A stretch of DNA of 64,000 nt, from the NCBI GenBank assembly GCA_947571775.1, contig CANOZK010000011.1:1-64000 (forward strand), written 5' to 3'. The notes beneath the pieces are model-generated. The model worked only from the letters and a program-made list of their open reading frames with translations, had not been told where the DNA came from and searched no databases. A program made the translations under genes and the position numbers. Below are positions 1-7,500 of this stretch, piece by piece (positions within the stretch are counted from its first letter, which is position 1; every line of letters starts with the position of its first letter). The stretch is from an uncultured Lachnospiraceae bacterium (GTDB taxonomy: Bacteria > Bacillota > Clostridia > Lachnospirales > Lachnospiraceae).

Positions 1-443
1 CTTATGCGCCGAAGATTATTCAGATTCAGATCGATCCGCAGAAAATCGGCGATGTGGTAGGCCAGCGCGGCAAGACCATCAATCAGATCATCGATGAAAC
101 CGGCGTGAAGATTGATATTTCGGATGAGGGCGGCGTATCCATCTGCGGTACGGACCAGGCCAGCATGGACAAAGCGGCGGAGATGGTGCGGATTATCACC
201 ACAGACTTTGAAGCCGGGCAGATTTTCGTGGGCAAGGTGGTCAGTATCAAGGAATTTGGCGCATTTTTGGAATTTGCTCCGGGAAAAGAAGGGATGGTTC
301 ACATCTCGAAGATCGCCAAGGGCCGGATCAACCGCGTAGAGGATGTGTTGACGTTAGGAGATAAAGTGAAAGTTGTCTGCCTGGGGAAAGACCGGATGGG
401 CAGAATCAGCTTTAGCATCAAGGACGTCCCGCCGGGGGAATGA
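1..443 (+). CDS. pnp: Polyribonucleotide nucleotidyltransferase (PNPase), C-terminal part
   Basis: The 5' part lies outside the window; the open frame runs from base 3. PNPase degrades RNA 3'-5' with phosphate in the cytoplasm. What remains is the RNA-binding tail: a KH domain with the conserved VGQRGKTINQI loop, then an S1 domain (GQIFVGKVVSIKEFGAFLEF, later GMVHISKIA) that runs nearly to the stop. No acidic or disordered tail follows S1. The stop overlaps the start of the next gene as ATGA, so dut is probably translated by coupling. The identification is secure from the KH-S1 order; the catalytic RNase PH domains cannot be inspected here. Confidence 0.95.
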   Translation, partial: YAPKIIQIQIDPQKIGDVVGQRGKTINQIIDETGVKIDISDEGGVSICGTDQASMDKAAEMVRIITTDFEAGQIFVGKVVSIKEFGAFLEFAPGKEGMVHISKIAKGRINRVEDVLTLGDKVKVVCLGKDRMGRISFSIKDVPPGE

Positions 444-973
444 TTCCAAAGGACAGATATATGAAAAGGATTGGAAAATTTCAGAAAGTAAGCTTCCGGC
501 GTTTTCAGGAAGACTGGGAAGCGCTTCTGTCTGCGAAGATACAGGCGGATATCAGGGCCATTTACCAGGATATCCGGCTCCCCCAAAGAGCGACCAGCGG
601 AAGCGCAGGTTATGATTTCTACGCGCCTGTGGAGATTGCGTTGCAGCCGGGGGAGGGCATCTGGATTCCCACAGGCGTCCGTGTACAGATGGACGAGGGC
701 TGGGTTCTGACCTGTTATCCCAGGAGCGGCCTGGGTTTTCGGTATCGCTTGCAGTTGGATAATACCGTGGGGGTTATCGACAGCGATTATTTTTATTCCG
801 ATAACGAAGGCCATATCCAGGCGAAGCTCACCAACGACAGCCGGGAGGGCAAACCTCTGGTCATTCCGGCAGGAAAGGCGTTTATGCAGGGAATTTTCCT
901 GGAATACGGTATTACCGTGGACGATGCGGCACAGGGCGTAAGAAACGGCGGCCTGGGAAGCACCGGCCTGTAA
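440..973 (+). CDS. dut: dUTPase-family protein (dUTP diphosphatase)
   Basis: Trimeric-type dUTPase fold, 177 aa, predicted to hydrolyse dUTP to dUMP and pyrophosphate and so keep uracil out of DNA. The five family motifs are visible in order: SAGYDFYA, PRSGLGF, LDNTVGVIDSDY, a GKAFMQGIF motif, and RNGGLGSTG near the C-terminus (the usual form is GFGSTG). About 45 residues precede motif 1, longer than in minimal bacterial dUTPases. The ATG at 440 overlaps the pnp stop (ATGA); an in-frame ATG at 461 is an alternative start. Linkage to pnp suggests co-transcription with RNA-turnover genes. Confidence 0.85.
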   Translation: MIPKDRYMKRIGKFQKVSFRRFQEDWEALLSAKIQADIRAIYQDIRLPQRATSGSAGYDFYAPVEIALQPGEGIWIPTGVRVQMDEGWVLTCYPRSGLGFRYRLQLDNTVGVIDSDYFYSDNEGHIQAKLTNDSREGKPLVIPAGKAFMQGIFLEYGITVDDAAQGVRNGGLGSTGL

Positions 974-998
974 TGGCTAGTGACTGGAGTCAGAAAAA

Positions 999-1024
999 AT
1001 CCCAGGATCTGAAAATCCTGGGAT
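999..1024 (-). terminator. Intrinsic terminator for the DUF1292 gene
   Basis: A perfect 10-bp stem (ATCCCAGGAT / ATCCTGGGAT, 6-nt loop) is followed on the minus strand by a T run (bases 998-994). It suits the minus-strand gene ending at 1189 and also caps the pnp-dut transcript. Confidence 0.75.
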
Positions 1025-1033
1025 AGAAAATCG

Positions 1034-1176
1034 GTAACAGTTCAGACAGGCGCTATCCTGAGAAGTGTAAAATTGTATGTGCAAGTCTCTCCTGAGATAT
1101 TCGGGCGCTAAACTGCGCTTTTGCAGTTTGCTTGCATACTTTTGCAATGGTAAAGCATAAAAGGCTGAACTGTTAC
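1034..1176. repeat. 143-bp element with perfect 12-bp terminal inverted repeats
   Basis: GTAACAGTTCAG at 1034-1045 and its exact reverse complement at 1165-1176 bound a non-coding segment downstream of the minus-strand DUF1292 gene. The ends match the shorter palindromic elements at 1689-1716, 18171-18198, 53175-53235 and 55240-55267. The size and terminal repeats resemble a MITE, but no target-site duplication was established. Confidence 0.55.
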
Positions 1177-1188
1177 GAAAATCTGGTT

Positions 1189-1584
1189 TTATTCGAGGGG
1201 AGCACCGGCTTCTTCCTCTTTTCTGGCATTTTCCAGAATCCGTTCAAATGCCTGGGCGGCTGCCTGATATTCCGCGTCGTCTTCGATATTGGCCAGCAGC
1301 GGATCGCCGGCTTCTGTTCTGGTAAAGGAATACAGAAATACTTCACCGTCTGTGTTTTTTCCCTGGTCATCTAGTGGAAGCAGAGCAATATACTCCGTCT
1401 TGTCCACAGGAAATACGGTCAGAATTGCGCAGTCTACTTCCGTGTCGTCTTCCATCGTCAAAGAGATGGTGCTGGGCGAATTTCCCATATTGGGGTTGGA
1501 TGAACAGTTGCTGGTACAGGAGGCGCAGTCTGCCGGTGAGCACGCAGCGCTTGCCAATGGCTGATTTTTATTTTCTTTGCTCAT
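1189..1584 (-). CDS. DUF1292 family protein
   Basis: 131 aa. Residues 40-131 match the DUF1292 pattern: a TMEDDTEVDCAILTVF start, YIALLPLDD, GEVFLYSF, then an acidic ANIEDDAEYQAAAQAFERIL helix. Function of the family is unknown. The first 35 residues are Cys-rich (SPADCASCTSNCSS), possibly a small metal-binding tail. The start chosen is the ATG at 1582-1584, preceded on the minus strand by GAGG; longer in-frame upstream sequence lacks a convincing ribosome site. It is monocistronic, opposite to its neighbours, with its terminator at 999-1024. Confidence 0.8.
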   Translation of the reverse strand: MSKENKNQPLASAACSPADCASCTSNCSSNPNMGNSPSTISLTMEDDTEVDCAILTVFPVDKTEYIALLPLDDQGKNTDGEVFLYSFTRTEAGDPLLANIEDDAEYQAAAQAFERILENARKEEEAGAPLE

Positions 1585-1688
1585 ATTTTTTTCCTCACTT
1601 TTTCCATTTTCTGATTTTAAAGTTAATGTCAGCTTTAACTTTAACAGATCAATCCGGGGATTGCAAGGATTAGTGAAAAAATCTAGCC

Positions 1689-1716
1689 GCAATAGTGAAG
1701 GTATCTGAACGGTTAC
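1689..1716. repeat. 28-nt palindromic element, GTAAC family
   Basis: This 28-nt sequence ends CTGAACGGTTAC and aligns without gaps to the reverse complements of 18171-18198 and 55240-55267. It lies about 45 bp upstream of the exonuclease III start. Confidence 0.5.
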
Positions 1717-1762
1717 GGTGCAGGGGAGATTCCAAAAGCACGCAAATAGTATGGAGGGGAGT

Positions 1763-2518
1763 ATGAAATTTATTTCGTGGAATGTGAACGGCATTCGCGC
1801 TTGTCTCAAGAAAGGGTTTGAAGATTTTTTTCATCAGGCGGATGCGGATATTTTCTGTATTCAGGAGAGCAAATGCCAGGAAGGGCAGGTGAAGCTGGAA
1901 CTGCCGGGGTATGGGCAATTCTGGAATTATGCGGTCCGAAAAGGGTATTCCGGCACGGCTGTTTTTACCAGACGGGAGCCGATGGAGGTCAGCTACGGGA
2001 TTGGAATCCAGGAGCACGACCGGGAGGGACGCGTGATTACGCTGAAATTTCCAGAGTTTTATCTAGTCAATGTGTATACGCCCAATTCCCAGGATAAGCT
2101 GGCGCGGCTATCCTATCGGATGGAGTGGGAGCGGGTGTTTCTGGAATACTTGCAGAGATTAAACGAGGATCGTCCGGTAATCTTCTGCGGGGATTTTAAT
2201 GTAGCCCATCAGGAGATTGATTTGAAAAATCCCAAGAGCAACCGCCAAAATCCTGGCTTTACGGATGAGGAGCGGGCTTGCTTTACCAGAGTTTTGCAGA
2301 GCGGGTTTATCGACACGTTCCGGTATTTCTATCCGAATCTGGAAGGGGCGTATTCCTGGTGGTCTTACCGCTTCAATGCCCGTGCAAAAAATGCCGGGTG
2401 GCGCATTGACTATTTCTGCGTGTCGCCGGAGTTGGAAAACTCCTTGCAGGATGTGAAAATCCACAGCCAGGTATTAGGCTCCGATCACTGCCCAATAGAG
2501 TTGACTCTGAATTTGTGA
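1763..2518 (+). CDS. xth: Exodeoxyribonuclease III (AP endonuclease)
   Basis: 251 aa, single EEP (endonuclease/exonuclease/phosphatase) domain that incises abasic sites in base-excision repair. Visible catalytic motifs: SWNVNGIRA at the N-terminus, IQESKCQ with the metal-binding Glu, VNVYTPNSQ, CGDFNVAH, WRIDYFCVS, and GSDHCPIEL with the catalytic His at the C-terminus. Length and motif order are those of ExoA/Xth. The ATG at 1763 is preceded by GGAGGGG; the frame opens 15 codons earlier without a better site. It precedes the degenerate GH13 gene by 39 bp and may be co-transcribed with it. Confidence 0.95.
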   Translation: MKFISWNVNGIRACLKKGFEDFFHQADADIFCIQESKCQEGQVKLELPGYGQFWNYAVRKGYSGTAVFTRREPMEVSYGIGIQEHDREGRVITLKFPEFYLVNVYTPNSQDKLARLSYRMEWERVFLEYLQRLNEDRPVIFCGDFNVAHQEIDLKNPKSNRQNPGFTDEERACFTRVLQSGFIDTFRYFYPNLEGAYSWWSYRFNARAKNAGWRIDYFCVSPELENSLQDVKIHSQVLGSDHCPIELTLNL

Positions 2519-2557
2519 CAATCGTATACACATACCCCAAAAAGGAGGGAAACCCGC

Positions 2558-4429
2558 ATGAAGGATCGAAAGTTTAGCTTGAAGAAGGGAAACCCCAGAA
2601 CATTGGGAGTAACACAGGAGGAAAAAGGGTATCATTTCGTTCTGTCCGTACCAGAGGGCAAAGAAGTCAGCCTGCTGCTTTACCAAAAAGGCAGCCCGGA
2701 ACCAGAACAGGAGATCCCTTTGCCGGAGAGCTATCGAACGGGCAGCGTTTATGCTGTTTATATTTCGGGCATCCGACCGGAGCGTTATGAATACAACTAC
2801 CGCATCGGGGGCCAGATCGTTTGGGATCCCTGTGCGCAGGTTTTGCGCGGCCTGGGAGCGTTTGGAGAGCTTCCAAATATAGAGCGGCCTCATACCGTGC
2901 GCTGCGGCTTTTTTTCACAGAAGTTTTTTTCCGCGGAGGAAGAAAAGTTGCCGGAAATTCCTTATGAGGATACTGTGATTTACAAAGTGCATGTGCGGGG
3001 GTATACCATGCAAAAAAATTCCAGGGTGCGCCGCAAGGGGACGTTTGCAGGTTTGCAGGAGAAGATCCCCTATTTTCAGGAATTGGGAATCACAGCCTTG
3101 GAATTGATGCCGGCCTATGAATTTCAAGAGGTAATGATACCGGAGGACATGCCTTTAGAATATGCCTGCAAATTGGAGAGACAGTTCCCGCTGAATTACT
3201 GGGGATATACCGAGGGATATTATTTTGCACCTAAATCCGCATACAGCTATGGTCTGGACCCGGCGCGGGAGTTCCGGGATCTGGTAAAAGCTCTCCACAG
3301 GGCGAATATTGAATGTATCATGGAATTTTATTTTCCCCGGACATGCAGTCCTCTGCTGGCGCTGTCTGCCCTGAGACATTGGAGCCTATGTTACCAGGTA
3401 GACGGTTTTCATCTGGTGGGGGAAGGGGTTCCGAGAAAATTGCTGGCGGAAGATCCGCTGCTGAGCAAAACAAAGCTTTTGTTTCGCGATGCCGGCGGCA
3501 ATGAATACCGAAACCTGGCGGAGTACAACGAGGGTTTTCAACGGGATATGCGCAGATGGCTGAAAGGCGATGAGGACTGCCTGGGGGCTACCATCGCCCG
3601 GATGCGCAGAAACCCGGATACCCATGCGGTCATTAATTACATGGCAAGCCAGGACGGCTTTACCCTCCAGGATCTGGTCAGTTTTGACAAAAAGCACAAT
3701 GAGGCGAATCGGGAAGACAACCAGGACGGCGTTTCTTATAATCATTCCTGGAACTGCGGCGTGGAAGGGCCGACGCGCAGAAAGTCCGTCCGGGTGCTGC
3801 GGGAGCGACAGGTAAAAAATGCATTCTTGATGCTGCTGTTCAGTCAGGGAGTCCCCCTGATCTACGGCGGGGACGAATTTGGCAATTCCCAGCAGGGAAA
3901 CAACAATGCCTATTGCCAGGACAACGAAACGGGCTGGATAGACTGGGGCCGGGCGCGGCGCGGTCAGGCTTTGATCGATTTTGTAAAAGAGGCCATTGCT
4001 TTTCGAAAGGAACATAAAGTCCTGCATATGGCGCAAGAGCCGAAAGGTACGGATTACCGTTCCCTGGGATACCCGGATATTTCTTATCATGGGCGGCATG
4101 CATGGTACGGGGATCTGGACCCTGTCAGCCGGCAGATCGGGATTATGTACTGCGAGGGCTACGGGCAAAAAGACAGTCAGCCGCAGGGGTTCCTCTATCT
4201 GGCATGTAACCTGCACTGGGAGCAACAGCGACTCGCCCTTCCTCATCTTCCAGACAAGATGCAGTGGACTGTCGTCTTGAAAACCTGTACAGATGAAGAG
4301 CAAAAAGAATCCTGGTTTGAGGAAGATTATGTGCTGGTGCCGGCCCGCACCATACTGATATTGGCTTCAAGTGTAAAGGAGGTTGTCCATGCATCCCTGG
4401 AAGCATTTCAAGACAATTACCCGGCATAA
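2558..4429 (+). CDS. GH13 debranching-enzyme homologue lacking catalytic residues
   Basis: 623 aa with the architecture of glycogen debranching enzyme (GlgX/isoamylase type): an N-terminal CBM48-like region (about 20-110), a GH13 barrel and a C-terminal beta domain. The frame is clean, yet all four GH13 core regions are altered. Region I reads EFYFPR, with Glu256 where DxxxNH is expected. Region II reads DGFHLVGE, with Val287 at the nucleophile position. In region III KLLFRDAGG lacks the general acid. Region IV reads ASQDGF, with Gln365 for His and only Asp366 kept. The flanking scaffold (SFDKKHNEANREDNQDG, SWNCGVEGP) is well preserved. This suggests a maintained non-catalytic glucan-binding or regulatory protein. 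RBS AAGGAGGG precedes ATG 2558; the 3' end overlaps the next gene by 41 bp. Confidence 0.8.
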   Translation: MKDRKFSLKKGNPRTLGVTQEEKGYHFVLSVPEGKEVSLLLYQKGSPEPEQEIPLPESYRTGSVYAVYISGIRPERYEYNYRIGGQIVWDPCAQVLRGLGAFGELPNIERPHTVRCGFFSQKFFSAEEEKLPEIPYEDTVIYKVHVRGYTMQKNSRVRRKGTFAGLQEKIPYFQELGITALELMPAYEFQEVMIPEDMPLEYACKLERQFPLNYWGYTEGYYFAPKSAYSYGLDPAREFRDLVKALHRANIECIMEFYFPRTCSPLLALSALRHWSLCYQVDGFHLVGEGVPRKLLAEDPLLSKTKLLFRDAGGNEYRNLAEYNEGFQRDMRRWLKGDEDCLGATIARMRRNPDTHAVINYMASQDGFTLQDLVSFDKKHNEANREDNQDGVSYNHSWNCGVEGPTRRKSVRVLRERQVKNAFLMLLFSQGVPLIYGGDEFGNSQQGNNNAYCQDNETGWIDWGRARRGQALIDFVKEAIAFRKEHKVLHMAQEPKGTDYRSLGYPDISYHGRHAWYGDLDPVSRQIGIMYCEGYGQKDSQPQGFLYLACNLHWEQQRLALPHLPDKMQWTVVLKTCTDEEQKESWFEEDYVLVPARTILILASSVKEVVHASLEAFQDNYPA

Positions 4430-4952
4430 ATGGATGGTTATGAAATACTGTTTCCGGGTAGGATTATACAAGCAGGGACTGCTGCACGATCTGTCTAAGT
4501 ATTCGCCGACGGAATTCCTGGTGGGGTGTAAATATTACCAGGGATACCGCAGTCCAAATAATGGGGAGCGGGAAGAACGGGGCGTATCCAACGCGTGGCT
4601 CCACCACAAAGGGCGCAACAGGCATCATTTTGAATACTGGGTGGATTATGCGCTGGGGACAGATACCGTGATTGCAGGAGTTCCCATGCCCCGTAGATAC
4701 ATTGTGGAGATGGTCATGGATCGGATCAGCGCGTGCAGGAATTACAGTGGGGATACGTATACGGACGCGTCCCCGTTGGAATATTTTTTGAAAAACAAAG
4801 ACCGCCTCTGGTTCATGCACAAAACGACGAAGCGGGAACTGGAAGGGCTGCTTCGGATGCTGTCTGAGCAGGGGGAAGAGAAAACCTTTGCCTATATCCG
4901 GCAAGTGTACCTGCCAAGAGGCAGACGAAAGAGAAGGAGGAGAAAGTTTTGA
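4389..4952 (+). CDS. DUF5662 family protein
   Basis: 187 aa, soluble, no signal peptide. It matches the DUF5662 pattern: HKWMVMKYCFRVGLYKQGLLHDLSKYSPTEF near the N-terminus, then WLHHKGRNRHHFEYW. The HDLSKYS and HHKGRNRHH clusters recall metal-binding HD-like proteins, but function is unknown; such proteins are sometimes mislabelled catalase. The C-terminus is strongly basic (RGRRKRRRRKF). The start at 4389 is set by AAAGGAGG at 4375-4382, inside the preceding gene. The stop overlaps the TTG start of the symporter (TTGA), so the three genes look translationally coupled. Confidence 0.75.
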   Translation: MHPWKHFKTITRHKWMVMKYCFRVGLYKQGLLHDLSKYSPTEFLVGCKYYQGYRSPNNGEREERGVSNAWLHHKGRNRHHFEYWVDYALGTDTVIAGVPMPRRYIVEMVMDRISACRNYSGDTYTDASPLEYFLKNKDRLWFMHKTTKRELEGLLRMLSEQGEEKTFAYIRQVYLPRGRRKRRRRKF

Positions 4953-6496
4953 GTGGGAGTACAGTATTGATTATTTTGGCGGCGTTTGTGATTTACCTGT
5001 TAATGATGGTAGTCATCGGCGCAGTGTACATGAAGAAAACCAGCAACGCAGAGGATTATTTTCTGGGCGGCCGTGGGCTTGGCGGCTGGGTCGCTGCCCT
5101 CTCCGCACAGGCGTCGGATATGAGCGGCTGGCTGCTGATGGGTCTGCCAGGGGCGGTATATGCTCTGGGAACTGGGCAGTCCTGGATTGCCATCGGTTTG
5201 TTTATTGGTACGGTGTGCAACTGGATTTTTATTTCTGGCAGACTGCGCAGATACACCATAGAAGCCAACAACTCTCTGACGCTGCCAGCTTATTTTGAAA
5301 ATCGGTTCCGGGATGAGAAACGGGTATTGTTGTTGATTTCTTCTGTGGTTATCGTTATCTTTTTCTTGGTCTATACGGCTTCCGCACTGGCCGCCGGAGG
5401 ACAGCTGTTTCATTCTGTATTTGGACTGGATTATCATGTAGCGCTGGCCATTGGCGCGCTGGTTATCCTGGCTTATACCTTTATGGGAGGCTTTATGGCA
5501 GTCTGCACCACGGACTTTATTCAGGGGACGCTGATGCTGATCGGGCTTCTGGCTGTTCCGATTGTAGCCTGGGTTTTGCTGGGCGGGGAGTTCCGGGATT
5601 TGTTGGTGCAAAGCCAGGTAGCAGGCGGCCCGGATGCGTATCTGAGCCTGTTTTCCAACGGCGGGAAATCTTATCGCGCCATTGATATTATTTCTCAGCT
5701 TGCCTGGGGGCTGGGATACTGTGGAATGCCGCATATTCTCACCCGGTTTATGGCTGTAAAAAATGAGAAAGAACTGAGAAAATCCCGCGTGATTGCTATC
5801 GTCTGGGTGGCTTTGTCACTGGGCGCAGCTTGTGTAATCGGCGTTTTGGGCCGTGCGTACCTCTATCCGGTGATTCTGGGAAGTGAGGGGGCTGCCTCCA
5901 CGGAAAGCGTGTTTATTGAAATGATCACTAAAGTATTTACCCAGGACCTGGCACTGCCTTTTATCGGCGGTATCTTCCTGTGCGGAATCCTGGCGGCAAT
6001 TATGTCCACAGCGGACTCTCAGCTTCTGGTAGCGGCCTCGTCGGTTTCCGAGGATATTTACCGAAGCTATATCCACCCGGAAGCAGACAGCAAAAAAGTC
6101 CTGCGGGTCAGCAGGGTTACCGTGGCCGTAGTGGCGATTCTCGCCTTTATCATAGCCTGGAATCCAGACAGCAGTATCATGGGTCTGGTATCCAACGCCT
6201 GGGCAGGTCTAGGCTCCGCATTCGGTCCGATTGTCCTGCTGTCCCTGTTCTGGAAACGAACCAATTTGGCGGGCGCGGTAGCTGGAATCCTCACGGGAGG
6301 ACTTGCCGTAATTATATGGGATTACATTCCATTGGGAGGGGGACAAACCCTAGGCACAGCGACTGGATTATATTCCCTGGTTGTAGGATTCGCATTGAGC
6401 AGTTTGATGATCGTAATATGCAGTCTGGCCACAAAAGCGCCTTCACAGGAAATTATAGAAGAATTTGAACGGGTGCAAAAAGGCATAAGCGAGTAA
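4949..6496 (+). CDS. putP: Sodium/proline symporter (SSS family)
   Basis: 515 aa polytopic membrane protein of the sodium:solute symporter family, about 13 hydrophobic segments. The N-terminal segment with KKTSNAEDYFLGGRGLGGWV, then SAQASDMSGWLLMGLPGA and a YFENRF element, is typical of PutP; FMGGFMAVCTTDFIQGTLM and STADSQLLVAASSVSEDIY carry sodium-site residues. Likely role is Na+-coupled proline uptake. It starts at TTG 4949 with AAGGAGG at 4934-4940, overlapping the DUF5662 stop. Substrate is inferred from family resemblance only. Confidence 0.9.
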   Translation: MSGSTVLIILAAFVIYLLMMVVIGAVYMKKTSNAEDYFLGGRGLGGWVAALSAQASDMSGWLLMGLPGAVYALGTGQSWIAIGLFIGTVCNWIFISGRLRRYTIEANNSLTLPAYFENRFRDEKRVLLLISSVVIVIFFLVYTASALAAGGQLFHSVFGLDYHVALAIGALVILAYTFMGGFMAVCTTDFIQGTLMLIGLLAVPIVAWVLLGGEFRDLLVQSQVAGGPDAYLSLFSNGGKSYRAIDIISQLAWGLGYCGMPHILTRFMAVKNEKELRKSRVIAIVWVALSLGAACVIGVLGRAYLYPVILGSEGAASTESVFIEMITKVFTQDLALPFIGGIFLCGILAAIMSTADSQLLVAASSVSEDIYRSYIHPEADSKKVLRVSRVTVAVVAILAFIIAWNPDSSIMGLVSNAWAGLGSAFGPIVLLSLFWKRTNLAGAVAGILTGGLAVIIWDYIPLGGGQTLGTATGLYSLVVGFALSSLMIVICSLATKAPSQEIIEEFERVQKGISE

Positions 6497-6521
6497 AAAT
6501 GGATATTGCGGGGACGCCGCG

Positions 6522-6564
6522 AACGGGAGGAATATCCTGTCTGAAGACAGCCATTCCTTCCGTT
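6522..6564 (+). terminator. Hairpin after putP
   Basis: AACGGGAGGAAT (6522-6533) pairs with ATTCCTTCCGTT (6553-6564), a 12-bp stem with one G-T pair. The T run behind it is weak (TTT), so termination may be partial. Confidence 0.55.
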
Positions 6565-6644
6565 TAAGCCTTTCCGGCCCTATACCCCACGGAAATCCAT
6601 TTTCTAAATCCACGTGAGTTCGACAAACATTCGTTGCTATCAAT

Positions 6645-6797
6645 TCGCAAGGTCTCCACTTCGTTCCGATCGTTGCTAACCAAGCGCCACTGGCGCTTAG
6701 CAACCCCGGTGCTTTTGCTACTTTTCTTTCAGAAAAGTACAGAATTACTTATGTGTCTGCAAAGAATACATAATTATCCTCAAAATTGATTTCCATG
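6645..6797 (+). repeat. Two-hairpin dispersed repeat, copy A
   Basis: Shares about 150 bp with 34235-34422, 62001-62171 (inverted) and 62515-62704. It contains one hairpin in which GTTGCTAA...TTAGCAAC encloses AAGCGCCA...TGGCGCTT, and a second around ACTTTTCTTTCAGAAAAGT. No coding function is evident; it occupies most of the gap between putP and the feo promoter. Confidence 0.75.
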
Positions 6798-6865
6798 CCT
6801 CTGTCCATCCCTTCGACGTCCCGTTGCCAATTTTTCCTAATTGAGAAATATTATTAATTACCCTC

Positions 6866-6894
6866 TTGACAAAGTTAATCAAGACTAATATACT
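6866..6894 (+). promoter_or_regulatory. Sigma-A promoter of the feo operon
   Basis: TTGACA at 6866-6871, a 17-bp spacer and TATACT at 6889-6894, close to consensus, 78 bp upstream of the first feoA. Confidence 0.8.
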
Positions 6895-6907
6895 ATGGTA
6901 ATGTAAA

Positions 6908-6922
6908 TGATAGCTATTCTCA
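6908..6922. promoter_or_regulatory. Putative Fur box
   Basis: TGATAGCTATTCTCA matches the 7-1-7 Fur consensus TGATAAT-N-ATTATCA at 11 of 14 positions and lies just downstream of the -10, where a bound repressor would block initiation. Iron repression is an inference from site, position and gene content. Confidence 0.55.
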
Positions 6923-6972
6923 ATTAAAAAACGCTGCAAAAGTAAGATACATAGAAAGGAAGAGAGATCGTT

Positions 6973-7185
6973 ATGGCATTGGCAATGGTTACAATCGGAG
7001 AGACAAGGACAATCACAGAACTTCGCGTAAAGGAGGATATGAAGAGACATCTTCAGGATCTTGGTTTTACCGTAGGGGAACAGGTGTGCGTAGTAGGGGA
7101 AAACCCCAGCGGATTGATCCTGCTGATCAAAGGCGCAAGGATTGCCTTAAACCGCGGCTTGGCCACAAAGATTTCCGTGGCATAA
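6973..7185 (+). CDS. feoA: FeoA family protein 1
   Basis: 70 aa SH3-like FeoA domain, the small cytoplasmic partner of the ferrous iron transporter FeoB. Typical features: RTITELRVKEDMKRHLQDLGFTVG, then an EQVCVVGENPSGLILLIKGARIALNR core and a C-terminal LATKISV strand. It is the first gene of the operon, with AAAGGA upstream of ATG 6973. A second, differently diverged feoA follows after 24 bp; two separate FeoA proteins with one FeoB is a common clostridial arrangement. Confidence 0.9.
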   Translation: MALAMVTIGETRTITELRVKEDMKRHLQDLGFTVGEQVCVVGENPSGLILLIKGARIALNRGLATKISVA

Positions 7186-7209
7186 AACAACGCAAGGAGG
7201 AAGAGTGCA

Positions 7210-7428
7210 ATGACGTTAAAGGATCTGAGACCAGGCGATGAGGGCAAGGTGGTGTCTATCGGTGAAAAAGGACCAGCCAGAAGACGGATCATGGAAATGG
7301 GGGTAACCCCCGGCACCATGGTAAAGGTTGTAAAGGTGGCACCTCTGGGAGACCCCATTGAAGTAAATATACGTGGTTACGAGCTGAGCCTGCGGAAAGA
7401 GGAAGCCATGCGCATCGTAGTAGAATAA
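7210..7428 (+). CDS. feoA: FeoA family protein 2
   Basis: 72 aa FeoA domain with the more canonical pattern: MTLKDLRPGDEGKVVSI, RRRIMEMGVTPGTMVKVVKVAPLGDPIEV, RGYELSLRKEEA. Predicted to support FeoB assembly or activity at the membrane. A strong AAGGAGG lies at 7194-7200. Its stop codon adjoins the first of two hairpins separating it from feoB, which could tune feoB expression relative to feoA. Confidence 0.92.
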   Translation: MTLKDLRPGDEGKVVSIGEKGPARRRIMEMGVTPGTMVKVVKVAPLGDPIEVNIRGYELSLRKEEAMRIVVE

Positions 7429-7454
7429 AAAAATCTGGGAAACTAGATTTTTTT
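7427..7454 (+). terminator. Attenuator-like hairpin between feoA2 and feoB (first)
   Basis: AAAAAAATCT (7427-7436) pairs perfectly with AGATTTTTTT (7445-7454) around an 8-nt loop. The 3' arm is itself a T run, so this can act as a weak intrinsic terminator inside the operon. Confidence 0.55.
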
Positions 7455-7463
7455 AAAGGACAT

Positions 7464-7486
7464 AAGTTAGAAATAACTAACTTTTT
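7464..7486 (+). terminator. Attenuator-like hairpin between feoA2 and feoB (second)
   Basis: AAGTTAG (7464-7470) pairs with CTAACTT (7477-7483), followed by T residues to 7486 and directly by the GAGGAGG ribosome site of feoB. It could terminate weakly or block translation initiation. Confidence 0.45.
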
Positions 7487-7500
7487 GAGGAGGATAAGAG

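Noticed and set aside
6443..6703. Open frame on the minus strand across repeat copy A
   Set aside because: The same translated segment appears wherever the dispersed repeat occurs, the frame starts in the putP end, and no ribosome site is present. It is a repeat by-product.
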